Source: Rhizobium sp. EC-SD404 (lineage in GTDB: Bacteria > Pseudomonadota > Alphaproteobacteria > Rhizobiales > Rhizobiaceae). Taken from it: 64,000 nucleotides of DNA. Below, one piece after another: positions 26,502 through 35,720 of this stretch (positions are counted from its first letter, which is position 1; every line of letters starts with the position of its first letter). The stretch is taken from the NCBI RefSeq assembly GCF_902498825.1, contig NZ_LR701459.1:3850564-3914563 (forward strand), given 5' to 3'. Under the pieces are notes generated by a model that saw only the letters and a list, made by a program, of their open reading frames with translations, was not told the DNA's origin and did not search any database. The translations under genes were made by a program, and so were the position numbers.

Positions 26502-27843
26502 AGGTCGCCGATGCGCGCCTTGGCACCAGCAGATAGAGCGAAATGCCGCGCAGCCCAAGGAACAGGTTGAACGCGGCCCAAAGCCCGTGATTGCCCGCCA
26601 ACGGCACGACGAACCAGACCATCGCGACGAAAGCAATCAGCGACAGAACCATCATGTTGCGCATATCGCGCGACCATGTCGCTCCGATGAAGACACCGTC
26701 CATCTGAAATGCCAGCACGCCGGCAAGCCCGGTCAGCGCCGCCCATGGAAGATAGATTCGAGCGGCCTCGCGCACGTCCGACGCGGTGGTGACGATGTCG
26801 ATCAGCGCCGGCCCGGCCAGCAGAAAGAACGCGGCTGCAATGGCCGAAAGGGCAAAGCCCCACATCACCGTCAGTCGGATGGCTTTGTCGAAAGCCGGCC
26901 GATGCATCGCGCCGATCGAGCGACCGACGATCTGCTCGGACGCCGTCGCCAAGCCATCGAGATAAAACCCGGCGATCATGAAAAAGTTGAGCAGGACGGC
27001 ATTGGCTGCCAGCGTGACCGGTCCGAATTGGGCTCCGGTGCGCGTGAACAGCGCGAAAGCGATGAGAAGCGACAGCGAACGGATCATGATGTCGCGATTG
27101 AGCGCCATCAGCGCAGCGAGCGCCTTCCGATCGAAAAGCGACAGCCAGCCGGGCCGTGCGTGACGTGAAAAGCGCCCGACGATGATCGCAAAGCCACAAA
27201 TCGCGCCAATGCATTCGGCCGCAACCGTTCCCCAGGCGACGCCTGCAATGCCCCAATCCAGCACCACGCCGAGATGGAGCGACAGGGCGATGCTGGCGCC
27301 GTTGATCACCACCTGCAAACCGAGCCCGATCTTGGCTTCGCCGCGACCGAGGACAAATCCCAGGATCGCGTAGTTCGCGAGCGCCGCCGGGGCCGAGAGA
27401 AACCGGATCGCCATATAGGTTTCGGCAGCGGCGCGCACATCAGCGCTCGGCTCCATGAAGGCCAGCCCCGCGCCGGTGATCCACGGCGCGAGCAGCACGA
27501 AGATGATGCCGATTCCGAGCGCGAGGATCAGCGCGCGCCAAAAGATCGTCTGTTCCTCGCCGACATCGCCGCGCCCTGCCGATTGCGCGACCAGCCCGGT
27601 GGTTGCCGCGCGCAGGAAATTGCAGCTGACGAACACGAAATCAAAGATGATGGCCCCGATCGCAAGGCCGCCAAGCGGCGCGGCCTCTCCCGACTGGCCG
27701 ACGATCGCCGTATCGGTCAGTCCGATCAGCGGCGTCGTCATGAAAGCAAGCGTCATCGGCAGCGCGATCGCGAGTACCGATCGGCTGGTCACCTCGAACG
27801 GCCGGGTATCGGACACATTGGAAATCGGTGGGTTGGGCGACAA
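26491..27843 (-). CDS. MATE-family exporter (DinF-like)
   Basis: 450 residues with about twelve hydrophobic helices and the two-bundle MATE pattern. The conserved region PLIGLTDTAIVGQSGEAAPLGGLAIG is typical of the DinF subgroup. It probably exports cationic or toxic organic compounds driven by Na+ or H+; the substrate is unknown. The start appears to be a TTG at 27843 with AAGG 8 bases upstream. The gene overlaps the 3' end of pyrD by 11 bases tail to tail. Confidence 0.9.
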   Translation of the reverse strand: MSPNPPISNVSDTRPFEVTSRSVLAIALPMTLAFMTTPLIGLTDTAIVGQSGEAAPLGGLAIGAIIFDFVFVSCNFLRAATTGLVAQSAGRGDVGEEQTIFWRALILALGIGIIFVLLAPWITGAGLAFMEPSADVRAAAETYMAIRFLSAPAALANYAILGFVLGRGEAKIGLGLQVVINGASIALSLHLGVVLDWGIAGVAWGTVAAECIGAICGFAIIVGRFSRHARPGWLSLFDRKALAALMALNRDIMIRSLSLLIAFALFTRTGAQFGPVTLAANAVLLNFFMIAGFYLDGLATASEQIVGRSIGAMHRPAFDKAIRLTVMWGFALSAIAAAFFLLAGPALIDIVTTASDVREAARIYLPWAALTGLAGVLAFQMDGVFIGATWSRDMRNMMVLSLIAFVAMVWFVVPLAGNHGLWAAFNLFLGLRGISLYLLVPRRASATFRR

Positions 27844-27991
27844 GAAAGCGACCTTGAGCGAAGCGAATGTCGCACCTCCCCTAGATCGTTTCAGGGAAAG
27901 AGAGAAGCGGCTGCGGGCCTATGCCGCTCAAGCGCATTGAAGGCTCGCCAGCACTTCACCTGCAGCCAGCTTCCACTATATCGGGTCTCTG

Positions 27992-28891
27992 ATGGTGCTT
28001 CCGATCGTCCACACGCCCGACTACGATGCGCGGTTTCCTGCCGACCATCGCTTTCCCATGGGCAAATACACCCGGCTGATCGAGATTCTGAGACGCGATG
28101 GCCTCCTCGAACAGGGCCATGAGGTGCCCGGGATCGAACCGCAGGAGGTCTTCGCGCTCGCTCACGACCCGGCCTATGTGGCGCAGGTTTTTGCCGTTGC
28201 CGTGCCCGAACCCATTGAGAAAGCCATCGGCTTTCCGGTCAACGAGCGCGTATCGCGGCGTGCGCGGGCCGCAACGTCCGGCACGCTTCTGGCAGCACGC
28301 ATTGCGCTCGAAACCGGCCTCGCCTGCAACACCGCCGGCGGCAGCCACCACGCACGGCGCGCCCATGGCGCCGGCTTCTGCACCTTCAACGATGTCGGCG
28401 TCGCGGCCTCGAAGCTTCTCGAAGAAGGAGCGATCCGCCGAGCCATGGTGATCGATCTAGACGTGCACCAGGGCGACGGAACTGCCGACATCTTTCGCGA
28501 CGAGCCCCGTGTTTTCACGGTGTCGGTCCATGCCGAGCGGAACTACCCGAACGACAAGGTGCCCTCGGACATGGATGTCGCGCTGCCCGACAAGGTCCGC
28601 GACGATGCCTATCTGGAAATCGTGGAGGATACGCTGGCGCGCGCATTTCTTGGACCACGACCCGATATCGTGTTCTACAACGCAGGCGTCGATCCCCACG
28701 CCGACGACAGGCTCGGCCGGCTGTCCTTGACCGACGGGGGCCTGAAGCGGCGCGATCGCGCTGTGATCGGCTTCTTCCGGCAACGCGGCGTGCCCGTCTG
28801 CGGCGTCATCGGCGGCGGCTACGGCAAGGATGTCGATGCGGTCGCCGAACGCCACGCGACACTCTTTCGCGTCGCCCGTGAATTCGTCTGA
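27992..28891 (+). CDS. Histone-deacetylase-family protein
   Basis: 299 residues of the arginase/deacetylase fold. The catalytic His pair is in GGSHHARRAHGAGFC, zinc ligands Asp and His in DLDVHQGDG, and the third ligand in GVDPHADD; all key residues appear intact. Bacterial relatives include acetoin-utilisation AcuC, acetylpolyamine amidohydrolases and protein-lysine deacetylases. No acetyl-CoA synthetase or polyamine gene is adjacent, so the substrate is open. It is followed 23 bases later by a Tat-exported protein gene. Confidence 0.92.
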   Translation: MVLPIVHTPDYDARFPADHRFPMGKYTRLIEILRRDGLLEQGHEVPGIEPQEVFALAHDPAYVAQVFAVAVPEPIEKAIGFPVNERVSRRARAATSGTLLAARIALETGLACNTAGGSHHARRAHGAGFCTFNDVGVAASKLLEEGAIRRAMVIDLDVHQGDGTADIFRDEPRVFTVSVHAERNYPNDKVPSDMDVALPDKVRDDAYLEIVEDTLARAFLGPRPDIVFYNAGVDPHADDRLGRLSLTDGGLKRRDRAVIGFFRQRGVPVCGVIGGGYGKDVDAVAERHATLFRVAREFV

Positions 28892-28914
28892 GACTGCAGG
28901 AGCGGCATAACCCT

Positions 28915-30189
28915 ATGACCGGAGACACTCAATTCACGCGCCGCACGCTCCTCGGGTCAGGCGCCGGCGCGGCGACAGCTCTGCTGCTCGGCACGCCACA
29001 CGTCTGGGCCCAACGCGCTCCCGAACGTCAGACTGCCACCTTTCCCGGCTGGACGGCGCCCGAAAACTTTGGCGCCGTGGGCGACGGCGTGGCCGACGAT
29101 ACGGATGCCGTTCGCCGTGCCTTGCATTCGGGGTTTGGCGTGGCGCTGGTCGGCACCTACCGGCTAACTGAACCGATCGTCTTCGGCACTGGCTTCACCG
29201 AGCAGCCGAGCATGCTGCAGGGCCTTGGCCGCGACCATTTCATCGTCGATCACGCCGAAGGCGACGCGCTGCACTTCGACTGCGGCGAGATCGGCATTTC
29301 GACCGGCAACGCGCTGACTGCGCGCGATTTCGGGCTGCTGTCAGGGGTTGCCGGGACGCCGCATGGTGCGCTCACCGTGACGGCGAGCGGCGGAACCGGC
29401 TCGGTCTATCGCACCTTCGACATCACCAACGTGCACACGAGCGCGACCGATCAAGATCGCGGCTTTCGCACCGGTATTCGCCTCGTCAATCAGCGGCACG
29501 GTGTGGTGCGCGGCTGCATCCACAACGGCGTCCGCAACGTCGTTCCCGGCGAGCGCCAAGGGAGCGCGATCGCTGCCGAGGGTGACGGGGAGAGCCATCC
29601 GGTCGATTTCACCATTGAGAATTGCCAGGCCTATTTCGCCGGCTGCGGGGTCCACCTTATCGGGACCCATGAAGGCATCACCATCGACAAGCACTCCGCC
29701 GTCGGCTGCGACGAAGGCGTGCTCGTCGAGGCGGACGAACACCCGCTGGACGGCGGCAATGCCGGCAAGCCGCTCTTCTGGATCACCAACGGCCACTTCC
29801 AGACCTTCAGGACAGGCATGCGCCTCATGCGCGCCCGAGACTTCATCGTGACGGGCAACGATCTCCTGGTGGAGCAGCCGAATACGAGCTGGACCGGCCT
29901 GATCGCGGAAGTCGGCGACGCTGCCTCGCAATACGGCTGGATCGACGGCAACAAGTTTCAGGATGCGAGCCGCGTCGGCAATTCCGATGGAACGACCACC
30001 GGGATCATGCTGAACGGCGCGGCGGACGGCGTGCTCGACACGAGGATCGGGGTCAATCGCTACGTCAATCTTTCGGTCGGCATGCATCTCGAAGAAAATG
30101 CGCGCCGCGTGTTTTACGCCGATGCGAGCCTCTACGCCGCGGTGGCGACGCCGATCGTCGACCAAGGGTCCGGCAACGCCAGTTACTGA
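28915..30189 (+). CDS. Tat-exported right-handed beta-helix protein
   Basis: 424 residues. A twin-arginine signal (FTRRTLLGSGAGAATALLL) ends near HVWAQ. The mature part opens NFGAVGDGVADDTDAVRRAL, the entry motif of the pectate-lyase/rhamnogalacturonase beta-helix superfamily, and continues with repeated short strands and turns. It should fold in the cytoplasm and be exported to the periplasm. Substrate unknown; the catalytic Asp cluster of GH28 is not obvious, so it may be a lyase-like or binding protein. Probably in one operon with the deacetylase. Confidence 0.82.
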   Translation: MTGDTQFTRRTLLGSGAGAATALLLGTPHVWAQRAPERQTATFPGWTAPENFGAVGDGVADDTDAVRRALHSGFGVALVGTYRLTEPIVFGTGFTEQPSMLQGLGRDHFIVDHAEGDALHFDCGEIGISTGNALTARDFGLLSGVAGTPHGALTVTASGGTGSVYRTFDITNVHTSATDQDRGFRTGIRLVNQRHGVVRGCIHNGVRNVVPGERQGSAIAAEGDGESHPVDFTIENCQAYFAGCGVHLIGTHEGITIDKHSAVGCDEGVLVEADEHPLDGGNAGKPLFWITNGHFQTFRTGMRLMRARDFIVTGNDLLVEQPNTSWTGLIAEVGDAASQYGWIDGNKFQDASRVGNSDGTTTGIMLNGAADGVLDTRIGVNRYVNLSVGMHLEENARRVFYADASLYAAVATPIVDQGSGNASY

Positions 30190-30204
30190 GTGCTGTAGAA
30201 ACGC

Positions 30205-30690
30205 TCAGCCGCCAGACAGAACCATCGCCCAATAGGGATCTCCGCCATTCTCCGTATCCTGCGCCATGGCGACGCCAAGCCCGGTGAAGCGGGGATCGAG
30301 CGTATTGGCACGGTGGCTTGCCGAGACTTCCCAGGCGAGCAGCGCGCGATCGACATTCGCCTGCCCCGTCGCGATGTTTTCCGCGGCCGGCAGGGCCACG
30401 TCCTGCCCCTTCATGCGCTGCACGAAATCCGCGCCGACACCGATATTGTGCGCCATCCGGCGGTTCTCGGCCATCGTCCGGGCGTGGGAAAGCGCCGCTT
30501 CCGAAGCGCGCGCATCGTGGCGCAGCGGTGTGCGGCCGTTGGCAACACGAAAGGCATTCACCCGCTCGATTGCGTCCATGGTGACGACGCGGCCCGGGAT
30601 CGAACTGCGGTTGCCGAGTGTCGAGCACCCTGCAATCAGCGCAAGCCCGGTCGCGCCGCTTCCGAGAAGCACGAAACGTCTGGTCTGCAT
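30205..30690 (-). CDS. CAP/SCP-domain lipoprotein (YkwD-like)
   Basis: 161 residues. The lipobox LIAGC puts a lipidated Cys at residue 22 after an RR-containing signal (QTRRFVLLGSG), so export may be via Tat or Sec. The CAP domain shows INVDAF-type helix 1 (AIERVNAFRVANG), LSHARTMAENRRMAHN with the cavity His, and HRANTLDPRFTGLGVAM near the end. Bacterial CAP proteins are extracytoplasmic with unsettled function. Its start lies 8 bases after the DUF6460 stop, the last gene of the minus-strand ligase cluster. Confidence 0.88.
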   Translation of the reverse strand: MQTRRFVLLGSGATGLALIAGCSTLGNRSSIPGRVVTMDAIERVNAFRVANGRTPLRHDARASEAALSHARTMAENRRMAHNIGVGADFVQRMKGQDVALPAAENIATGQANVDRALLAWEVSASHRANTLDPRFTGLGVAMAQDTENGGDPYWAMVLSGG

Positions 30691-30697
30691 GGAAAGA

Positions 30698-30964
30698 TCA
30701 GTTCCGGTAGCTGACGATACGCAGGATGATGAAGACGGGGATGACCACCATAGCGCCGAGGATCAGGTAGTTGCCGACGCTGCCGAAGGCATCGAAACCA
30801 AGATCCCAGAGATAGAGCGCGAAATCACGGATGAAGTAGTAGATATCCTGCGGATACCAGCCCATCACGTTCATCACGACGCCAACGATGAAGGAGACGA
30901 CGAGAAGCTTGACCAGCGTCCGCCCCGGCGTGTCGCCCAAAAACCGTGTCACCCTGCCCGACAT
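30698..30964 (-). CDS. DUF6460-type small membrane protein
   Basis: 88 residues beginning MSGRVTRFLGDTPGRTL, with one hydrophobic segment (LVKLLVVSFIVGVVMNVMGW) and a second near the C-terminus (YLILGAMVVIPVFIILRI). Members are small Hyphomicrobiales membrane proteins of unknown function. GGAAAGG lies about 5 bases before the ATG at 30964. It is 78 bases downstream of the DNA ligase and 8 bases upstream of the CAP lipoprotein. Confidence 0.75.
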   Translation of the reverse strand: MSGRVTRFLGDTPGRTLVKLLVVSFIVGVVMNVMGWYPQDIYYFIRDFALYLWDLGFDAFGSVGNYLILGAMVVIPVFIILRIVSYRN

Positions 30965-31042
30965 TGGTGCCTTTCCAAAGCTGTCAGCTCGTCCCACTGC
31001 TGGCGAGGTATGAAGCCTTTGCGGCTTTGGCAAGGCGCTTCC

Positions 31043-32677
31043 TCAGTCCAGCATGCGTTCCAGCGTTTCCAGGCGATCGGCCTCGCGCGCCGGCTTGTCC
31101 CAGCGCAGCCGCGATATGCGCGGAAAGCGCATCGCCACGCCCGATTTGTGCCGAGCGGAGCGGTTCAGCCCCTCGAACGCGATCTCCAGAACCAGCCCCA
31201 CCTCGGGCGTCGCTTTCACCGAGCGCACCGGCCCGTAGCGATCGATCGTGTTGTCGCGTACGAATTTGTCGATCAGCTTCAATTCATCGTCCGTAAAGCC
31301 GAAATAGGCCTTGCCGACAGGCACGAGCTCGCCGGTTTCCGGCGTATCGCCCTTCCAGACACCGAACGTGTAATCGGAATAGAAGCTCGACCGCTTTCCA
31401 TGACCGCGCTGCGCATACATCAGCACGGCATCGATGGTGAACGGTTCGCGCTTCCATTTGAACCAGGGCCCGCGGGGGCGGCCCGGAACATAGGCGCTAT
31501 CCCACCGCTTCAGCATAAGCCCTTCGATGATCGGGTGCGGGGGCTCGGTGCGAAAATCGACGATCTGCTGCCATTCGGTGAATTCGACGAGCGGCGAAAT
31601 ATCGAACCGCGTGGGATCGAGCCCCAGCACGAAGGCTTCGAGACGTGCCCGCCGCTCGCGAAACGGGGCCGCCCGAAGATCTTCGCTGCCGTCCTGCATC
31701 AGATCGTAGGCGCGGATGAAGGCCGGATAGGCTTCCATCGTCTTCGTGGTGACGGCTTTTCGGTTCAATCGCTGCTGCAGGTCGCCGAAGGTGCCGATTT
31801 CGACCGGGCCCTGCTTGCCCGCTGCCAGGTCGGGGCTGTGGCCGACGAGCAGTTCGCCGTCCATCGCGCCTTCGAAATCGAGCGCCTCGAGAATATCGGG
31901 AAATGTGCCGGAGATGTCGTCGCCGGTGCGCGTATAAAGCCGGCGCACGCCGCGCTCCGATGTCGCCTGTACCCGGATGCCGTCCCACTTCCATTCGGCC
32001 GCGTAATCGGCAGGGTTCAGCTTGTCGAGGTCCCCATCCTCGATGGCAGTGGCAAGCATCACCGGCCGGAAGGGAGCGGCGGCGAGGCTTTCGGGCTTTG
32101 GCGCATGGCCCTCAAGCCACGCAAAAAGCTCCAGATAAGGCAGCGTCAACCCGTGCCAGAGTTCCTCGATCTCGACCACGTCGACCTTGCCGAAATCCGC
32201 GAGCGCCTGTTTGGCGAGCCGCGACGACACGCCGATGCGCAAGCCCCCGGTCGCCAGCTTGATCAACGCATAACGGCCCGAAGCGTCGAGGCGATCAAGC
32301 CAGTCCGCCATCACGGCCGGAGCCTTCGCCCGGCTCGTCGCATCCAGCGTCTGCACCACTTCCGAAAGTGTCGGCACATCGTTTCGCCGGTCAAGCGCGC
32401 TCGCCTCGGTCGGCCAGATGAGCGCGATCGTCTCGGCCAGATCGCCGACATAATCATAGGAATAGCCGAACAGGATCGGATCGATCCGCTCCTCGACCAG
32501 CGCCCGCAGCATCGCCGGCTTCACCGAGGCGATCGACAGGTCGCGCGTGATCGCGGCAAGAGCCAGTCCCCGCTCAGGGTCCGGCACCGACTTGAAATAG
32601 TCGACGAGCAGCGTGAGCTTGCCGTTGCGCGACGGGGTCAGAAGCAAGCGATCGAGAAGTTCGGCAAAGCGCTTCAT
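31043..32677 (-). CDS. ATP-dependent DNA ligase of the ligase-associated DNA-damage module
   Basis: 544 residues. An N-terminal DNA-binding domain (about 1-200) precedes the adenylation domain with nucleophilic Lys230 in EWKWDGIR, later motifs DGELLV and GLMLKRWDSAY, and a C-terminal OB fold. This is the bacterial long ATP-ligase family (TIGR04120-like) that travels with a metallo-beta-lactamase exonuclease, a DEXH helicase and PdeM; all four occur here. It is proposed to act in repair of crosslink or other damage alongside, not instead of, NAD-dependent LigA. It starts 4 bases after the preceding unknown gene. Confidence 0.93.
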   Translation of the reverse strand: MKRFAELLDRLLLTPSRNGKLTLLVDYFKSVPDPERGLALAAITRDLSIASVKPAMLRALVEERIDPILFGYSYDYVGDLAETIALIWPTEASALDRRNDVPTLSEVVQTLDATSRAKAPAVMADWLDRLDASGRYALIKLATGGLRIGVSSRLAKQALADFGKVDVVEIEELWHGLTLPYLELFAWLEGHAPKPESLAAAPFRPVMLATAIEDGDLDKLNPADYAAEWKWDGIRVQATSERGVRRLYTRTGDDISGTFPDILEALDFEGAMDGELLVGHSPDLAAGKQGPVEIGTFGDLQQRLNRKAVTTKTMEAYPAFIRAYDLMQDGSEDLRAAPFRERRARLEAFVLGLDPTRFDISPLVEFTEWQQIVDFRTEPPHPIIEGLMLKRWDSAYVPGRPRGPWFKWKREPFTIDAVLMYAQRGHGKRSSFYSDYTFGVWKGDTPETGELVPVGKAYFGFTDDELKLIDKFVRDNTIDRYGPVRSVKATPEVGLVLEIAFEGLNRSARHKSGVAMRFPRISRLRWDKPAREADRLETLERMLD

Positions 32678-32681
32678 CGGA

Positions 32682-33548
32682 TCACGGCGCGGGCGTCAGG
32701 GCGATGATTTCAAAAAAAGTATCGTCCTTGGGCTGCATTCCGCGCGCCTGCGTCGAAATCAGGTAGACGCTTTCGCCCAATTGCGCCGCGAGGCCCACCT
32801 TGTTGCCGAAATTGGAATTGCCGGCATTGGCGGGGTTGGTCGCGTCGTAAGCGTTTTCGCTCTGGCCTTCGAGAAACGTGCGGCCGACATAGACCGTTCG
32901 GTCGCCATCTGCCACGAGATTGGCGGCGAGGCGCTCACCCGAAATCTTCTCGACGATTGTCCCGATCTCGACTTCGGTGACCCGGCAGCGATGGTCGCCA
33001 ACCCGGCGCGCGCCCTGGTCCAAGAAACCGTACCAATAAACCGTGCACGCATAGGCCCCTGGGGACAGCGCGATGGCCGAAAACGTGTCGTTGAGTCCCG
33101 TTAACGCGTTTTCAGCAGCGTCCATGGCGCCGGCGTCAAGCGGCTCGCCGCTCGATACGATCTCGGCCAATGTCCGGTCCGCAGCCGCCCGCATCGTGTC
33201 GAGGTCGGCCCGATCCTCGCTCGCCAGAAATCCGAGAGCGGCGCTCGTTGCCGCAGTCGCCGGCAATTCGCCGCCAAGTTCGGCCTCCTCGCTCCGCTTG
33301 TCCATCACGCAGATGCGCTCGACAGCCGCTTCGCCAACCCGACCGGAAACGATCGCCAGACCGTAGGTCTCGCTGCCGAACGGATCGACCCTAACGGTTT
33401 CGATCTCCATCTCGCTCTCGGCCACCGCCCGGCACTTCTGTTCCACCGTCTCGGCAAAAGCGGCCCAGGCATCCGGCGAAGCCGCCGACACCGGTTGCAG
33501 GCAAGCCGTGAGCAGAACGGCGCTCGTTCTTAAAAGTCTGCCAATCAT
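32682..33548 (-). CDS. Unknown exported protein between exonuclease and ligase
   Basis: 288 residues. The N-terminus (MIGRLLRTSAVLLTACLQPVSA) is a signal peptide with a possible lipobox LTAC or Sec cleavage after VSA. The mature protein has Cys residues spread through both halves (QKCRAV, ERICVMD, YACTVYW, DHRCRV), suggesting disulfides and a periplasmic home. I do not recognise the family. Its ATG overlaps the exonuclease stop by one base and its stop is 4 bases from the ligase, so it sits inside a DNA-repair operon, odd for an exported protein. Confidence 0.75.
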   Translation of the reverse strand: MIGRLLRTSAVLLTACLQPVSAASPDAWAAFAETVEQKCRAVAESEMEIETVRVDPFGSETYGLAIVSGRVGEAAVERICVMDKRSEEAELGGELPATAATSAALGFLASEDRADLDTMRAAADRTLAEIVSSGEPLDAGAMDAAENALTGLNDTFSAIALSPGAYACTVYWYGFLDQGARRVGDHRCRVTEVEIGTIVEKISGERLAANLVADGDRTVYVGRTFLEGQSENAYDATNPANAGNSNFGNKVGLAAQLGESVYLISTQARGMQPKDDTFFEIIALTPAP

Positions 33549-34558
33549 CACTCAGCCTCGTCTTCGTATCCGACCAGATGTAACGGGCGAGCGCGAATAC
33601 CGTTCAACTCGCACCAGCGAACCAGCGCCTCTTCGCGCCCATGCGTCACCCAAACTTCCGACGGCGAGATGGCGGTGATCGTCTCGATCAATTCGTCCCA
33701 GTCGGCGTGGTCGGAAAGTATGATGGGGAGCTCCACGCCGCGTTGTTTGGCGCGCTGGCGCACGCGCATCCAGCCCGAGGCGAAGCAGGACACCGGATCG
33801 GGAAAGCGCCGCGCCCAGCGATCGGCAAAGGCCGATGGCGGACCGACGACGATCGCCCCGGCGAAATCACCCTTCTTGCCGTTGTCGACGGTGGCCGGTG
33901 CGAGCGATCCGAGCGCAATGCCTTGGGATTCGTAATAGTCGCAGAGCGTCTTCAGTGCGCCGTGGATGTAGATGGTTTCATCATAGCCCGCGTCGCGGAT
34001 CAGGCGGATCACCCGCTGCGCCTTGCCGAGCGCATAGGCGCCGACGAGATGCGAGCGCTCGGGGAACTGTCGCACGGACTTCAGGAGCTTCGCGATCTCC
34101 TCGCGGTCGTCGGGGTGCCGGAACACCGGCAGCGCGAAGGTCGCTTCGGTGATGAAGACATCGCAGAGCACCGGTTCGAAGGCTGCGCAGGTCGGGTCGG
34201 GTCGGGGCTTGTAATCCCCGGACGCAACGATCCGGAGCCCGTCCTTTTCGACGCAGATCTGGGCCGATCCCAACACATGGCCGGCGGGATGGAACGAGAC
34301 TGAGACCCCGTTGATCGTCAGCGTTTCCCCGATTTTCGCTTCCTGCCGGCTTGCCGCAAAGCCTTCGCCGTAGCGGATCGCCATGATGTCCAGCGTCTGC
34401 CGGGTGGCGAGCACGTTCTGATTGCCCGGTCGGGCGTGATCGGCATGGCCGTGCGTGACCAGCGCGCGCTCCACAGGGCGCACCGGATCGATGTAGAAAT
34501 CTCCTGGCGGGCAATAGAGCCCCTCGGGGCGCGGCTTGAGCAGATCATCGGGGCGCAT
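33548..34558 (-). CDS. Ligase-associated metallo-beta-lactamase exonuclease
   Basis: 336 residues, SNM1/Artemis-like fold. The metal motif HGHADHAR lies near residue 36, further ligands in HPAGHVLGSAQ and GDYKP, and a late SDHADWDEL, as in nucleases of the beta-CASP type. It belongs to the family (TIGR04122-like) always found near the ATP-dependent ligase of this module and is predicted to trim damaged DNA ends. First gene of the minus-strand arm and coupled to the unknown exported protein by TGATG. Divergent from the methyltransferase across 100 bases. Confidence 0.93.
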   Translation of the reverse strand: MRPDDLLKPRPEGLYCPPGDFYIDPVRPVERALVTHGHADHARPGNQNVLATRQTLDIMAIRYGEGFAASRQEAKIGETLTINGVSVSFHPAGHVLGSAQICVEKDGLRIVASGDYKPRPDPTCAAFEPVLCDVFITEATFALPVFRHPDDREEIAKLLKSVRQFPERSHLVGAYALGKAQRVIRLIRDAGYDETIYIHGALKTLCDYYESQGIALGSLAPATVDNGKKGDFAGAIVVGPPSAFADRWARRFPDPVSCFASGWMRVRQRAKQRGVELPIILSDHADWDELIETITAISPSEVWVTHGREEALVRWCELNGIRARPLHLVGYEDEAE

Positions 34559-34658
34559 GGTGCTTAGATAAGGCGCTCATGGTGTGGCGAAAAGGCGCTT
34601 GCCAAATCATCGCCGTGCGCGCATAGCCCGCGCCGTCCTCCTTTGGCGCTTGATCATC

Positions 34659-35672
34659 ATGACACAACTGTCGTTTTCCTCCGGCGATCTCGTCGCCGAT
34701 CGGCGCGCCGATTATGCGCGCATGCTCGCCGATGGCGGCGACTTCGCGGCCGCTGCCGATCTCATGCGCCAGGCGCTCGAACTCGTGCCTTCATGGCCGG
34801 CAGGCCATTTCACCCTCGGCGTGCTTGAAGAAAAGTCAGGACGTCTCGAAGCCGCGAGCGATGCCTTCCGCGAGGTTCTGCGTCTTGCACCGACGGACAT
34901 CTACGGCGCCGGGCTGAAGCTCGCGGCGCTGGGCCAGGCACAGGCGCCGAGCCAGCCCCCGGCCGCCTATGTCGAGCGGCTGTTCGACGACTACGCCGAA
35001 CGCTTCGATGCGGCGCTCGTCGAGGGCCTGTCCTATTCGATCCCCGAGAAGCTGACCGCGCTGATCGTTGCCAACGCGCCCGACCGCTTCAAGACTGCAG
35101 TCGATCTCGGCTGCGGAACCGGGCTTCTCGGCGAACGCCTGCGCAGCCGCGTCTCGTTCCTGAAGGGCTACGACATCTCGAAGGGCATGCTGGCAAAGGC
35201 TGCGGAAAAGGCGGTCTATGATCAGCTCGCAACCGCAGACCTCGCAAGCGGCCCTAGCGATGGTGGCGTGCCACTGCCGGAAAATGAAGCGCTGAAGGCC
35301 GATCTCGTCACCGCCGCCGACGTCTTCATGTATTTCGGCGATCTGGAGCCGGTCTTCGCGACGGCGGCCGCGATCATTGCGACCAACGGCTATTTCTCCT
35401 TTTCGGTCGAGGACGGCGCAGCCGACGTCGACTGGCAATTGCAGCCATCCTTGCGTTACAGGCACGGCGAACCGTATCTGCGCGCCCTTCTCGAGCGGCA
35501 CGGCTTCGACATCGTCGCGACCGAGCGCGGGCCGATCCGCCGCGACGGGACGAACACGATCATTGGCCTTCTGATCGTTGCGCGTCGGCGTTCGGTAGCG
35601 GACATGACACTGGCCGATCTGCCGTTGATCGAGGTCTCATCCGATATTGCGCCGACGGAAGTGCTGCACTGA
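34659..35672 (+). CDS. TPR-containing SAM-dependent methyltransferase
   Basis: 337 residues. Two TPR-like helical hairpins at about 15-85 (RRADYARMLADGGDFAAAA; AGHFTLGVLEEKSGRLE) precede a class I methyltransferase with motif I VDLGCGTGLLGE near residue 145. The start is the ATG at 34659 (MTQLSFSSGDL); the longer frame upstream looks non-coding. The methylated target is unknown. It shares a divergent promoter region with the exonuclease and is 48 bases upstream of the repair helicase, so it may be co-expressed with the module. Confidence 0.85.
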   Translation: MTQLSFSSGDLVADRRADYARMLADGGDFAAAADLMRQALELVPSWPAGHFTLGVLEEKSGRLEAASDAFREVLRLAPTDIYGAGLKLAALGQAQAPSQPPAAYVERLFDDYAERFDAALVEGLSYSIPEKLTALIVANAPDRFKTAVDLGCGTGLLGERLRSRVSFLKGYDISKGMLAKAAEKAVYDQLATADLASGPSDGGVPLPENEALKADLVTAADVFMYFGDLEPVFATAAAIIATNGYFSFSVEDGAADVDWQLQPSLRYRHGEPYLRALLERHGFDIVATERGPIRRDGTNTIIGLLIVARRRSVADMTLADLPLIEVSSDIAPTEVLH

Positions 35673-35720
35673 GCGTCTGCGCCTTGGCGATCGACCATGC
35701 CGGGCCTACCTTAAAGGGTC

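Noticed and set aside
30266..32707. 813-codon open frame on the plus strand opposite the DNA ligase
   Set aside because: Antisense shadow of a high-GC gene; composition is Arg/Pro/Ala-rich, with no domain or ribosome site, and the ligase on the other strand is unambiguous.
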